From assembly GCA_937919435.1 (NCBI GenBank), contig CALFRR010000016.1, positions 1 to 35,086 on the forward strand: a stretch of 35,086 bases of DNA, read 5' to 3'. Each line of letters starts with the position of its first letter. The first letter of the stretch is position 1. The DNA is from an uncultured Alphaproteobacteria bacterium. Lineage in GTDB: Bacteria > Pseudomonadota > Alphaproteobacteria > Rhizobiales > Ancalomicrobiaceae. This document shows positions 1 to 7,830 of the stretch, one piece after another. Both the position numbers and the translations under genes were made by a program. Under the pieces are notes generated by a model. That model ran no database searches. It saw only the letters and a list, made by a program, of their open reading frames with translations, and was not told the DNA's origin.

Positions 1-2
1 GT

Positions 3-281
3 CATGGCTCCATCCTCTCAAGAGTTGGAGCCTCCGGCAAACCCGGCGCGGTTCAAACGACGGTCTCCGCCCTCACAAGGGATGCCCTTGCACGCTCGTT
101 GGACGCCGCCTTCGATGTCGACCAAATCAAACTCGACATGATTTCCGTTCGGCGAGCATCCAATGCGCTGAAGCAGTATGCGGGAGCAGTCGCAATCAAT
201 AACTTGGAGGGGTCAGCTGAATTGGAAGCATTAGCCCTGCAATTAAAGGGAATTTCTAGGCGGTACATGGGCGCGCAATGA
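3..281 (+). CDS. Small protein upstream of relaxase, 5' end outside window
   Basis: This frame is open from the first base of the window to a TGA at 279-281, so the gene starts upstream and only its last 92 residues are seen. They end in LKGISRRYMGAQ and look alpha-helical and soluble, with no membrane segment. The stop overlaps the relaxase start (ATGA at 278-281), which implies translational coupling. A short gene placed directly before a relaxase is the usual position of a relaxosome accessory protein, so that role is a fair inference. I do not recognise a MobC or ribbon-helix-helix motif in the visible part. An internal TTG at 99 could be read as a start, but the coding character continues upstream of it. 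Base composition is AT-richer than the catabolic operons, as in the relaxase. Confidence 0.6.
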   Translation, partial: HGSILSRVGASGKPGAVQTTVSALTRDALARSLDAAFDVDQIKLDMISVRRASNALKQYAGAVAINNLEGSAELEALALQLKGISRRYMGAQ

Positions 282-2035
282 TCATCAAATCGGTCCGATG
301 TAAAAGCACTAAAGCCCGAAATGGACTTCGTTCACATGTTTTTCATGGGCAAGAAAATGAGAAAATTACGGTCCTAAGAGGGACGGAGGGAGATATTCTA
401 GACTTCGCTTCCGACGCGGATAATGTTGGAAAGGAATATGCTGTACGCCATTTCATTTTGGCACCGCTCAAGCCAACGACAAGAGAGGAAATATTTCTCT
501 TATTGGAAATGATGGCGAAGGAATTCGAGTTTAGTAGTATGAACACCGTCCTTGTCGAACACGTAAAACGGAGAACTGCCTATGATGCATTCGATAGGCA
601 CTGGCATTTATTAGTGCCCGAATACGATACATCAAAGAGCCGCGTTCTGGCGTCTTCGCATGACCACCTGAGGCATGAGTACATTTCTAGAACATTTGAA
701 TTCCGCTTTGGGCAGCCTTTCACACTGGGCGCGCATACCGCTGCTGTCATTCGTCGGCTTCGGACCGAGGGAAAGAACGAAATCGCCGACGCACTTTCTG
801 CCGCCTATCGTGACGCTGATGAGCATCGGCCTCGGGCGGCTTTTACCCACGGCGCGCATCAGCGAGCCGCGCGCGCTCACTCGGATATCCCAGCAGATCG
901 CCAATTTGTACGTGAGGCGTGGCTGTCTACCCGCGATCGAAGCACTCTGATCGCCTTGTTGGCTACTACGGGCCTGTCAGTCCGCCGAGGGGAGAAAGAA
1001 GGAGAACACGTCCTTTGGCGTGGCGAGACATTCATCGGATCGCTCAGACGATTTGCACGTATTTCCAAATCTGAGATGACATTAAGGATGGAGAGTCCCG
1101 ATGACGGAAGAACAGCGCTCCCCGAAAAGCTTAGCTCATGTAATTCTGGGTCGTATGGAGACGGTGGAGCAAAAGGTGAATGGGCTAAACCATCAAATTC
1201 AATCGTGGGGAGCAGGTCTGCAGTCGAGAGAGATGGAATATTTCGAGGAGTTGACGAAATTGCTGAAAACGTTGGTCGACAGCACGGAGAAGGCGAATAT
1301 ATCGCTCGAAGCTCTCCATCAGGCAATTCAGACACCGCGCATACTCTTGGAAATCGAACGAGCATTGCGGAGTCGATAGGAAAAGAACGAAAAAGCTGTA
1401 TACAAGAAATAATTAAACTCTCCTCGCGAATTCAAGAACGAAATGACGAGAATATATATTCTGGAAGTGAAAGCCAAAGTAGGCGGATAGACATTGAGAA
1501 AACGCTGTCTGAACTTACGAATCGCAGAGAAGAAGCGATTAAATGCCTTAATAATTCGATAGAGCGCGAGAGAATCGTGCACAGTTCGTTGAATGAGGGC
1601 CACCTAGAGCTAGGCCGACTTCAGGATGAGATTGATACACTGAGGGATAGGAGCGTCCGAAAGTTTCTTTGGTTTCGATGGAATGATCGGAAAGCACTTC
1701 AGAGAGTCGAGCAGCTTAAACTGAAACGGCAGTCGATGCAGGAATCGGTACGTGTAACCTCGATGTTTGTCGTTGACGCTATCGCAAGGGTGGCGAAGTC
1801 AGAATCGGCTTTAAAAAACGTACAAGCAGAAATTTCCAGAGCGCTCGAACTGCAGTCCAATTTGATCAAAGAATCGGAACGCTACAAGAAATTTAAAGGA
1901 GAACTTCTTGCAAATTATCCAGCGCTAAAATTTACTGGCATCAATCATATTGAGAGAGTGGCGATCTCTCTCGCGAGAGAAGATGTCGACATCGACGACG
2001 TGACGTCGAAAATTTCGTCCATGATGGCTCCATAA
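278..2035 (+). CDS. Relaxase / mobilization nuclease-like protein
   Basis: 585 residues. The N-terminal part resembles the relaxase fold of mobilization proteins. RHFILAPLKPTTREE (about 57-71) corresponds to the first conserved strand and its histidine. VEHVKRRTAYDAFDRHWHLL (93-112) matches the three-histidine metal motif (H95, H108, H110). Residues 213-275 form a second small domain of the type that follows the nuclease in alphaproteobacterial MobA-like proteins. Residues 275-366 are Gly/Ser-rich linker, and about 368-540 is a long charged coiled coil. The protein would nick at oriT and pilot the transferred strand. Odd points: no tyrosine occurs before Y54, so a standard motif I catalytic tyrosine is not evident, and the linker is overprinted by another ORF. 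The start overlaps the upstream stop. No coupling protein or type IV secretion gene is in the window, so transfer would need helper functions. Confidence 0.7.
   Translation: MIIKSVRCKSTKARNGLRSHVFHGQENEKITVLRGTEGDILDFASDADNVGKEYAVRHFILAPLKPTTREEIFLLLEMMAKEFEFSSMNTVLVEHVKRRTAYDAFDRHWHLLVPEYDTSKSRVLASSHDHLRHEYISRTFEFRFGQPFTLGAHTAAVIRRLRTEGKNEIADALSAAYRDADEHRPRAAFTHGAHQRAARAHSDIPADRQFVREAWLSTRDRSTLIALLATTGLSVRRGEKEGEHVLWRGETFIGSLRRFARISKSEMTLRMESPDDGRTALPEKLSSCNSGSYGDGGAKGEWAKPSNSIVGSRSAVERDGIFRGVDEIAENVGRQHGEGEYIARSSPSGNSDTAHTLGNRTSIAESIGKERKSCIQEIIKLSSRIQERNDENIYSGSESQSRRIDIEKTLSELTNRREEAIKCLNNSIERERIVHSSLNEGHLELGRLQDEIDTLRDRSVRKFLWFRWNDRKALQRVEQLKLKRQSMQESVRVTSMFVVDAIARVAKSESALKNVQAEISRALELQSNLIKESERYKKFKGELLANYPALKFTGINHIERVAISLAREDVDIDDVTSKISSMMAP
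1101..1379 (+). CDS. Overprinted 92-aa coiled-coil ORF inside the relaxase gene
   Basis: The ORF lies wholly within the relaxase gene, one base further along the codon register (third forward frame versus second). It starts at ATG 1101 preceded by GGAGA at 1090-1094, a good Shine-Dalgarno at 6-7 bases. The product is a plausible soluble helical protein with hydrophobic residues at regular spacing (MEYFEELTKLLKTLVD, ISLEALHQAI, LEIERALRS). In the same DNA the relaxase frame reads as a Gly/Ser-rich, disordered-looking linker (relaxase residues 275-366), and both flanks of the relaxase look coding in its own frame. That pattern fits an overprinted gene better than a frameshift. RSF1010 mobB inside mobA is a known precedent for layout; no sequence similarity to MobB is claimed. 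An accessory relaxosome role is inference. Confidence 0.5.
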   Translation: MTEEQRSPKSLAHVILGRMETVEQKVNGLNHQIQSWGAGLQSREMEYFEELTKLLKTLVDSTEKANISLEALHQAIQTPRILLEIERALRSR

Positions 2036-2045
2036 CATAGATAAC

Positions 2046-2065
2046 CCATTTTGAGAGCAAAATGG
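2046..2065. repeat. Hairpin after relaxase
   Basis: CCATTTT (2046-2052) and AAAATGG (2059-2065) are perfect 7-base arms around a GAGAGC loop, starting 11 bases after the relaxase stop. The stem is AT-rich and no T-run follows, so it is a weak terminator candidate or a protein-binding site. Confidence 0.4.
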
Positions 2066-2124
2066 CCGCCGACATGATTATAAAAATTTTAGCCGATTTC
2101 GAACGGTAATTTCATCTCGACTGT

Positions 2125-2144
2125 TGATACACAATATGATACAC
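2125..2144. repeat. Tandem TGATACAC direct repeat
   Basis: TGATACAC occurs at 2125-2132 and again at 2137-2144, with a 12-base period. It lies in the AT-rich tail of the mobilization segment, just before composition becomes GC-rich. It could be half of an attachment or iteron-like site, but two copies prove nothing. Confidence 0.3.
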
Positions 2145-2483
2145 CGCAAGCTCAATAGCGGCGCCAATTACCACGAGAAATCAACGGGTAAAGGTTTCGG
2201 TGTGGGTTTGCATTTTCTCTCACCGCCATTGACCTGCAGATCTTGCAGGGTTTCCGGTGCTTTCCCGATCGCACCGGATCGTGCCGGACATTCAGAGGCA
2301 TCAGCAGCGGCACATCGCGCAGCCGGTCCCGGAGACCGGGTCGGTGCCGTTTCGCGGGCGAGTCTGGCTCGAATATCTCTCGAGGCCGGTTCGGCGGTAC
2401 GCTTTGCCGACGGCGGGGCGATGCCGTTTGACGCGCCTACCGTCGTTGATGACCTTCCATTCGGCTGGATCGACACAACGAGA

Positions 2484-2506
2484 ATCCCCGCCGGTCGGGC
2501 GGGGAT
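2484..2506 (-). terminator. Hairpin, probable terminator of the 2579-3259 gene
   Basis: ATCCCCGCC (2484-2492) and GGCGGGGAT (2498-2506) form a perfect 9-bp stem with a 5-base loop, 73 bases downstream of the minus-strand gene stop. On the minus strand it is followed by TCTCGTTGTG, a poor U-tract, so termination is probable rather than certain. Confidence 0.45.
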
Positions 2507-2578
2507 CGGACCGAAAACTCCAACTCCGAGTGCTCCAGTTCTCAGGGATCAGACCAGGGCCACCACTCATCGAACTCG

Positions 2579-3259
2579 TCATTTTTTCCCCCATTGAAAA
2601 TCTGAAGCGCCCAACTGGTCTGCAAATATCTTCACCGGTTGAAGGCGTGTCCCTCCCAGTGAGTGATCGTCCAGATGTGTGAGCCACGGTAGTGTTCGGT
2701 CGATTGCCCAGGTTACCGGCTCGTCCGTGATCTCGACCGTCGCCCTGAGCAGGCGAACCCCCGGACCGAACGTCGCCGCGAGGTTGGTCGGCTCGACCCG
2801 TTCGACGGTCTTCGGGTCGACGATGTCGCGGAAACGGACCATGAGCGGCAGCTTCGCCAACGGCACCTCGGCCTTGCCGCGGAGCTTGCGCAGCCAGGTC
2901 AGAGAGGGCGCATCGTCTGGACCATCGACCGTGCCGTTGCCGAAGACGTTGAGCAGAACACTCTCTGGCCGGTACCTCCAATCTCGGTCGGGGCGGAGAA
3001 GAAGGAAGGCCATTCCCCGGGCGCCGAGATCGAGGACCACCGCTTCGCCCCGGACGCCGGACAAGACGCTCGGTGCCTCGGGAAAGATCTTCGGCTGAAC
3101 CGCATAGCTGACCTGGATGACCCCGCTACCGCGCACCGGCCGGCCGTCGACGTCTGCTTCGAGCGTCATCCGGTAGCGGATCTCGACTCGGGGAAAGGCT
3201 GCGTTCCAGGCCATCCAGCCGAAGACGAACAGCGCACCGAGGATGAGGGTCGCCTTCAC
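2579..3259 (-). CDS. Conserved-looking membrane-anchored protein of unknown function
   Basis: 226 residues with a GTG start at 3259 preceded by AAGGGG. The N-terminus MKATLILGALFVFGWMAWNA is a single hydrophobic segment, either an uncleaved anchor or a signal peptide. The remainder (from about residue 25) is a beta-rich extracytoplasmic domain with regular hydrophobic strands, for example VEIRYRMTLEADVDG and VRLLRATVEITDEPVTWAI. No enzymatic motif or named family is recognised. Codon usage is GC3-rich and typical of the GC-rich part of the window, so it belongs to that DNA rather than to the relaxase segment. It stands alone: upstream is the decayed region 3260-4093 and downstream a probable terminator. 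Confidence is high that it is coding; function is unknown. Confidence 0.75.
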   Translation of the reverse strand: MKATLILGALFVFGWMAWNAAFPRVEIRYRMTLEADVDGRPVRGSGVIQVSYAVQPKIFPEAPSVLSGVRGEAVVLDLGARGMAFLLLRPDRDWRYRPESVLLNVFGNGTVDGPDDAPSLTWLRKLRGKAEVPLAKLPLMVRFRDIVDPKTVERVEPTNLAATFGPGVRLLRATVEITDEPVTWAIDRTLPWLTHLDDHSLGGTRLQPVKIFADQLGASDFQWGKK

Positions 3260-4093
3260 GCTCGGCCCCTTGCCCCGATGCGCTCGTCACCGCGCTGTTT
3301 GGTGGGTCCCTCGATAGTCCCGCAACCGTCGACCATCATTGCTCTCCGATGGTGCCGCCGACATCATCCGCCAGCATATCGACGGAAATGTCTCACGCGT
3401 TTCCGGATATGTCTTCCCAGAGAAATTCATGGAGTTGTCGTCGTGCTTCGGGATCCCCCAAAATCCTCGGTGTTCGGCGGTGCGCCAAATCGCCACCGGG
3501 TAGGCGCGGCCGCAATGATGCGCCTTCTGCGTGCCGGCTCGATGCCACCGACGGCTTCGGTCGACCGATGGGCAACGGCATGGAATCCGGCGTTCTTCGC
3601 CTCGACGTCGCCCTGACTGCTCATCATGGACGGCGAGCCGACCGGCGCACCACTGGTGTTCCCTGCGATGCCGCGCTTCGCCGAGGCGAAGCGACTGCTC
3701 GGCTGGGCGCCGCGCTCGCGAGAGGATGCGATCATCGCCGCGGCCGCGAGCCTCGTTCGCCTGAATCTGCTGAAGAGCCGACGAGAGCCCGCAAATCGCC
3801 GATGAGACTTCCGGAACGATGCTTCCGCGTCCGTGCGACGGCCGAGGGGGCGGACGCCACGACAGCCTTCTGCGAAGAGCCGCAGGGCACGAGCCGTGCC
3901 CTGCGCGTGACGATCGCGGAAACCGGCGTGGTCGCGACACGTGTCGGCAGCGTGCTCCTTCTCGCCGGCGAGGTCGGCGGTGTGTTCGCCACGCCGCGGA
4001 CGTCTGCGATCTCGGCCACCTCGGCGTCGCGGTCGATCGACGGTGATCCGACCGCACTCGGCCCGTCGTCGCACTCGTCGACCACCGGCCGAG
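3260..4093. other. Decayed / low-coding stretch downstream of dadA-like gene
   Basis: About 830 GC-rich bases with several overlapping open frames on both strands, none with a convincing complete protein. The one recognisable piece is the epimerase remnant at 3626-3805. A frame beginning with the ATG at 3802, which overlaps that remnant's stop, runs on through dadA antisense and has fair GC3 bias for about 70 codons, but I cannot identify it. The region looks like the residue of a deleted or rearranged locus. Confidence 0.5.
3626..3805 (+). pseudogene. C-terminal remnant of NAD-dependent epimerase/dehydratase
   Basis: The 59 codons from ATG 3626 to TGA 3803-3805 read as the tail of an extended short-chain dehydrogenase. 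FPAMPRFAEAKRLLGWAPRS corresponds to the characteristic C-terminal 'A-K-x-x-L-G-W-x-P' segment of NAD-dependent sugar epimerases. It is followed by the terminal helices EDAIIAAAASLVRLNLLKS. Upstream in the same frame is a stop at 3614-3616, and no Rossmann glycine motif is found in any frame of the preceding 360 bases. More than 200 residues of a normal family member are therefore missing. It may be a genuine short ORF, but a truncated pseudogene is the simpler reading. It is on the strand opposite to its neighbours. Confidence 0.5.
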
Positions 4094-5323
4094 CTAACCG
4101 CGCAGACCGTAGGGCGCCGGATCGACGATCGGCCGTTCACCGGCGATCATCTCGGCGAGCAGCGTGCCGGAGGCCGGGCCGAGCGTGAAGCCCTGGTGGC
4201 CGTGCCCGAAGTCGAACCAGAGGCCCGGGTGTTTCGGGGCGGATCCGATGATCGGCACCATGCCCGCCAGCACCGGTCGTTCGCCGAACCACGGGTCCGG
4301 ATCGACCGATTGCCCGAGATCGAGCAACTCGCGGACCGCCCGCTCGGCGCGGCGCAGTTGCACCGTCGTCGCACCGGCGTTGCGGCCGGTGAATTCGGCC
4401 CCGGTGGTGATCCTGAGCCCGCGTGCCATCGGGGCCAGGACGTAGCCCCATTCTTCGTCGAAGAGCGTGAGCCCGAGGCCGGCGCCACCGGCGAAATGCC
4501 GATGGTAACCGCGCATCCGCACCATCGAGAAGGAATAGCCGAACCGCTTCAACAGGTCCGGCGACCACGGCCCGAGCGCCACCACGGCGATCTCGGCACC
4601 GATCCGGCCGTCCGCGGTCGCCACCGACCAGCCGCGTCCGTCCGGGGCGAGGGTCGCGGCGTCGCCGGTGGCGACGGTACCGCCGCGTCGCCGGAACAGG
4701 TCGGCATAGGCCTTCACCAGCGCGCCGGGGTCGGAGACGGTCAGCGGCCCGGTCCAGTGGATCGCACCGACGAACGGACCGGTCAAAGCCGGCTCCAGAT
4801 CGCGCGCGGTTGCGGGATCGAGCACCCGATAGGGGATGCCGTGCGCCTCGTGGAGACGGCGCGCGTCGGCCTGCGCCTGAGCGAACTCTTCCTCCCGGCG
4901 GTGCAGCACCAGGTAGCCGTCGCGACGGATCATCGCTTCGACCCCGGCCTCGCGGATCAGCACGTCGTGTTCCGGCACCGCGTGGGCGATCAACGCCGCG
5001 TAGGCGCGCGAAGCGGCGGCGTGCCGGCTCGCCTCCGAGTTCCACCAGTAGCGGGCCAGCGGTCCGGAATGGCCGGGCAGCGACGTGACGCGGTAGTGCA
5101 CGTCGTTGGTCAGGCCGAGCGCGACCTTGGCGAGGCTCGGCACGTCGCGCGGCATCGCGTAGGGCTCGACCGCCTCGCTCTGGATGATGCCGGCGTTGCC
5201 GTGACTGGTCTCTTCGCCCGGCGCCCGACGATCGACGAGAACCACCGAAAAGCCGCGCCGCTGCAGCGCCAGTGCCGCACCGACGCCGACCATCCCGGCT
5301 CCGAGAACAATTGCATGCGGCAT
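4094..5323 (-). CDS. dadA: FAD-dependent D-amino-acid dehydrogenase (DadA/DAO family)
   Basis: 409 residues from ATG 5323, two bases after the M81 stop. This start places the FAD dinucleotide-binding glycines (GAGMVGVG, residues 8-15) at the usual N-terminal position; a longer frame to 5443 would add 40 unlikely residues. SHGNAGIIQSEAVEPYAMP is the DadA-type segment after the Rossmann fold, and the C-terminal substrate/FAD region includes FGHGHQGFTLGPASG. DadA enzymes oxidatively deaminate D-amino acids to 2-oxo acids and pass electrons to the respiratory chain; several relatives act on other secondary amines. As the last gene after a peptide importer and an M81 peptidase, it most likely removes D-residues released from the imported substrate. 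Which D-amino acid cannot be told from sequence. Confidence 0.85.
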   Translation of the reverse strand: MPHAIVLGAGMVGVGAALALQRRGFSVVLVDRRAPGEETSHGNAGIIQSEAVEPYAMPRDVPSLAKVALGLTNDVHYRVTSLPGHSGPLARYWWNSEASRHAAASRAYAALIAHAVPEHDVLIREAGVEAMIRRDGYLVLHRREEEFAQAQADARRLHEAHGIPYRVLDPATARDLEPALTGPFVGAIHWTGPLTVSDPGALVKAYADLFRRRGGTVATGDAATLAPDGRGWSVATADGRIGAEIAVVALGPWSPDLLKRFGYSFSMVRMRGYHRHFAGGAGLGLTLFDEEWGYVLAPMARGLRITTGAEFTGRNAGATTVQLRRAERAVRELLDLGQSVDPDPWFGERPVLAGMVPIIGSAPKHPGLWFDFGHGHQGFTLGPASGTLLAEMIAGERPIVDPAPYGLRG

Positions 5324-5325
5324 CG

Positions 5326-6849
5326 TCAGATCCTGGGCGAGAGGGAGGGCGTGGCGGTCGGCCACGACGTGAGATCGCGGTCCAGCGGCCAGATCGGCCG
5401 GCGCACCTTCTCGAAGGGCAACCGGGCATAGTCGAGCGTGCACAGAGCGCCGCTGTCGCAGACGACGATCTCTTCGGCGATCGGCGCGAAGGCCGCCCGG
5501 AAATGCTGCATCGATTTCAGGCCGATCACCGTCGCTTCCGCCGGTTCGATGCCGAAGGTCTGGAACTGCGCGAGATCGCGCATCTGCATCGGCTCGGTGA
5601 CGACCAGGATGCGCATGCCGCCGACCCGTACCACCGCGGTCGGACCGAAGGTCATGGCGAGGCCGCCGAGCATCGGGCCGTTGCCGACGAGATGGCCGTC
5701 GAAGAGACCGAGAACTTCGACGTCGAGCGCCAGCGGGGCGCCGCCGAAGCGCGGGTCGGTCTTGCCGCCGAGCGACACCCGCACCGTCGCGCCGACCCCG
5801 GCGTCGTGCAGACGCGCCGCCGTCTCCGGATCGACGATCGGGCCGAAACAGGCGCCGTCGAGGTCGACCGCGAGCAGCGCGGCGAGCAGTTCGGTTCCGT
5901 CGCCATAGGCGCCGCCGCCGGGATTGTCGGCGTAGTCGGCGATGATCAGCGGACCGGAACGGCGAACGAACCGGCGCGCGTGATCGGCCGCTTCGGCGGG
6001 AGTCAGAAACCGGTTCTCGCGCGCGTCACGCCGCGCCCAGATGTCGGCGGCGAGCGTTTCGGCGAAGGCCCGGTGCGGCGCCGGGTCGCCCTGGTGGGTG
6101 ACCAGCACCGAGGGGCCCACCTCGGCGATGTCGGCGTTGGCGAAACCGGCGTTGATCGACACGGCGAAGACGTCGTCGAGGGTCTCCCGGACGCGGGCCT
6201 CGGCGATGCGCGCCACCATCGCGCCGCGATCGGTGCGACCGCTGTCCGCCTCCTCCAGCATCGGCAGGCTCACCTTCAGCGTCGTCGGCCGGATCTCGCC
6301 GCGCATCGCCCGATCGAGGACGGCGCCGGCGTGAGCGGCGGCGACGCGCATGTCGACGTGCGGATAGGTCTTGTAGGAGACCCAGATCTCGGCGAGCTCG
6401 ATCATCCGGTCGGTGACGTTGGCGTGGAGATCGAGCGTCGCGGCGATCGGGACGCCCTTCGGCAGGACGGCGCGCAATCGCGACAACAGCTCGCCTTCGC
6501 CGTCGTCGTGATCTTCGGTGACCATGGCGCCGTGCAGGATCAGCAGGACGCCGTCCGGAGCACTGCGCTCGGCCGCCGCGACGATGTCGCCGACCAGGCG
6601 TTCGTAGGCTTCCCGCGTCACCGGTCCGGCCGGTTCGGCATGCGCCGACACCACGTGTTCGACGGTCCATCCCCATTGCCGCGCCGCATCGAGCGCTCCG
6701 GCGAGGCCGGTGTTGGCGTCGCGGCGAGCGGCGATCGCCGCCTCGCCGTAGTGGAGACAATCCACCCCGAATTGCCGCAGCCCGGTCTTGCGGATACTGA
6801 ACGTATTGGATTCGTGCAGGAATTCGGCTGTCAGAACTTTGAACGGCAT
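5326..6849 (-). CDS. M81 family metallopeptidase (MlrC/microcystinase C-like)
   Basis: 507 residues; ATG directly abuts the upstream ATPase stop. M81 marks are clear: LHESNTFS (residues 11-18, H12 a likely zinc ligand), LILHGAMVTEDHDDGEGELL (103-122), ATLDLHANVTDRM (137-149), YKTYPHVDMR (159-168) and DNPGGGAYGDGTE. The length is normal for the family. The founding member MlrC hydrolyses linearised microcystin, a peptide containing D-residues and the unusual acid Adda; most homologues have no assigned substrate. There is no signal peptide, so it works in the cytoplasm on what the adjacent ABC importer brings in. Being followed by a D-amino-acid dehydrogenase supports a substrate that yields D-amino acids. 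Microcystin itself is not implied. Confidence 0.85.
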   Translation of the reverse strand: MPFKVLTAEFLHESNTFSIRKTGLRQFGVDCLHYGEAAIAARRDANTGLAGALDAARQWGWTVEHVVSAHAEPAGPVTREAYERLVGDIVAAAERSAPDGVLLILHGAMVTEDHDDGEGELLSRLRAVLPKGVPIAATLDLHANVTDRMIELAEIWVSYKTYPHVDMRVAAAHAGAVLDRAMRGEIRPTTLKVSLPMLEEADSGRTDRGAMVARIAEARVRETLDDVFAVSINAGFANADIAEVGPSVLVTHQGDPAPHRAFAETLAADIWARRDARENRFLTPAEAADHARRFVRRSGPLIIADYADNPGGGAYGDGTELLAALLAVDLDGACFGPIVDPETAARLHDAGVGATVRVSLGGKTDPRFGGAPLALDVEVLGLFDGHLVGNGPMLGGLAMTFGPTAVVRVGGMRILVVTEPMQMRDLAQFQTFGIEPAEATVIGLKSMQHFRAAFAPIAEEIVVCDSGALCTLDYARLPFEKVRRPIWPLDRDLTSWPTATPSLSPRI

Positions 6850-7830
6850 CTAGCTCTCCGAGATCTCGGCGATGGGCGGGGCGAGATGGCAGGCGACCGC
6901 CCGGCGACCGTCGCCGACGAGGGGCGGCCGGACCCGTCGACACTCCGCGACCGCCTCGGGACAGCGCGCCGCGAAGGCGCAGCCGGGAAGGTCGGCAAAG
7001 CCGGAGGGGATCTCGCCGGTGACCCGGTCGATCGTCCGCCGCGCCTTCGGGTCCGGCACGAAGGCGGCGTCGATCAGCGCACGGGTATAGGGATGGCGGG
7101 CCCTCGCCCGGCTCGGCAGGATCTCCACCACCCGGCCGAGATACATCACCATCACCCGGTCGCAGAGATAGTCGACCAGGGCCAGATCGTGCGAAATGAA
7201 CAGATAGGTCAGGTTGAGTTCGGCGCGCAGCCGGAGCAGCAACTCGACCACCTGCGCCTGGACCGAGACGTCGAGCGACGCGGTCGGTTCGTCGAAGGCG
7301 ATCAGCCTCGGTTTCAACGCCAGCGCCCGCGCGATGCCGACGCGCTGCCTCTGTCCGCCCGAGAGATGATGCGGGTGATTGCGCGCCATCGCCGGATCGA
7401 GCGAAACCAGCGCCAACAGCCGCTCGATCTCCGCCCGACGCTCGGCGCGGCTCAGATAGACGCGCTGCACCTCGAACGGCTCGCTCAGGGCCTCGGCGAT
7501 GGTCTGGCGCGGATCGATCGACGCGTAGGGATCCTGAAACACCATCTGCAGGTACCGCCGCAGCGGCCGCAGTTCGTGGCGCGACAGATGCGTGATCGGG
7601 TTGCCCTCGAACAGCACCTCGCCGTCGGTGGGCTCGTAGAGGCGCATCACCAGACGGGCGAGGGTCGACTTGCCGCAGCCGCTCTCGCCGACGACGCCGA
7701 GGATCTCGCCCTTCGGCAGATCGAAGGTGACGTCGTCGACGGCGCGGAACCGGCGCTTGCCGCCGAACAGACCGCCGCCGGGAGCGTCGAAGGCGTGGCC
7801 GAGGCCGCGGACGGAGAGGACGGGGGTCAT
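6850..7830 (-). CDS. Peptide ABC transporter ATPase, DppF/OppF-like
   Basis: 326 residues starting at ATG 7830, which overlaps the upstream ATPase stop as ATGA. Walker A GESGCGKST is at 48-56, Q-loop VFQDPYASIDP at 97-107, signature LSGGQRQR at 156-163, Walker B LIAFDEPTASLD at 176-187 and the H-switch ISHDL at 212-216. The C-terminus carries the oligopeptide/dipeptide extension with two cysteines (GCAFAARCPEAVAECRR, 283-299), which in relatives binds an iron-sulfur cluster. It would pair with the preceding ATPase to power the permease dimer encoded upstream. The M81 gene begins at the base after its stop, so importer and hydrolase are tightly co-translated. Confidence 0.9.
   Translation of the reverse strand: MTPVLSVRGLGHAFDAPGGGLFGGKRRFRAVDDVTFDLPKGEILGVVGESGCGKSTLARLVMRLYEPTDGEVLFEGNPITHLSRHELRPLRRYLQMVFQDPYASIDPRQTIAEALSEPFEVQRVYLSRAERRAEIERLLALVSLDPAMARNHPHHLSGGQRQRVGIARALALKPRLIAFDEPTASLDVSVQAQVVELLLRLRAELNLTYLFISHDLALVDYLCDRVMVMYLGRVVEILPSRARARHPYTRALIDAAFVPDPKARRTIDRVTGEIPSGFADLPGCAFAARCPEAVAECRRVRPPLVGDGRRAVACHLAPPIAEISES

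Larger units (their letters stand above)
2036..2578. other. Non-coding border between mobilization segment and GC-rich DNA
   Basis: No convincing gene. The first 150 or so bases are AT-rich like the relaxase and contain the short hairpin and direct repeat listed separately. From about 2200 the composition is GC-rich like the rest of the window. An inverted repeat CCTGCA / TGCAGG sits at 2233-2249. A 157-codon open frame at 2124-2597 has the arginine/alanine-rich composition of chance GC-rich frames. Confidence 0.5.

Noticed and set aside
1095..1380. Frameshift in the relaxase gene as explanation for the second-frame ORF
   Set aside because: The relaxase frame stays open throughout and looks coding again after 1380; the second ORF has its own start, ribosome binding site and stop.
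2124..2597. 157-codon ORF across the border region
   Set aside because: No ribosome binding site, chance-like composition, and it spans the composition change.
3427..4140. Minus-strand frames of 237-256 codons downstream of the dadA-like gene
   Set aside because: Arginine/serine-rich, no recognisable domain, and mutually overlapping; the region looks decayed.
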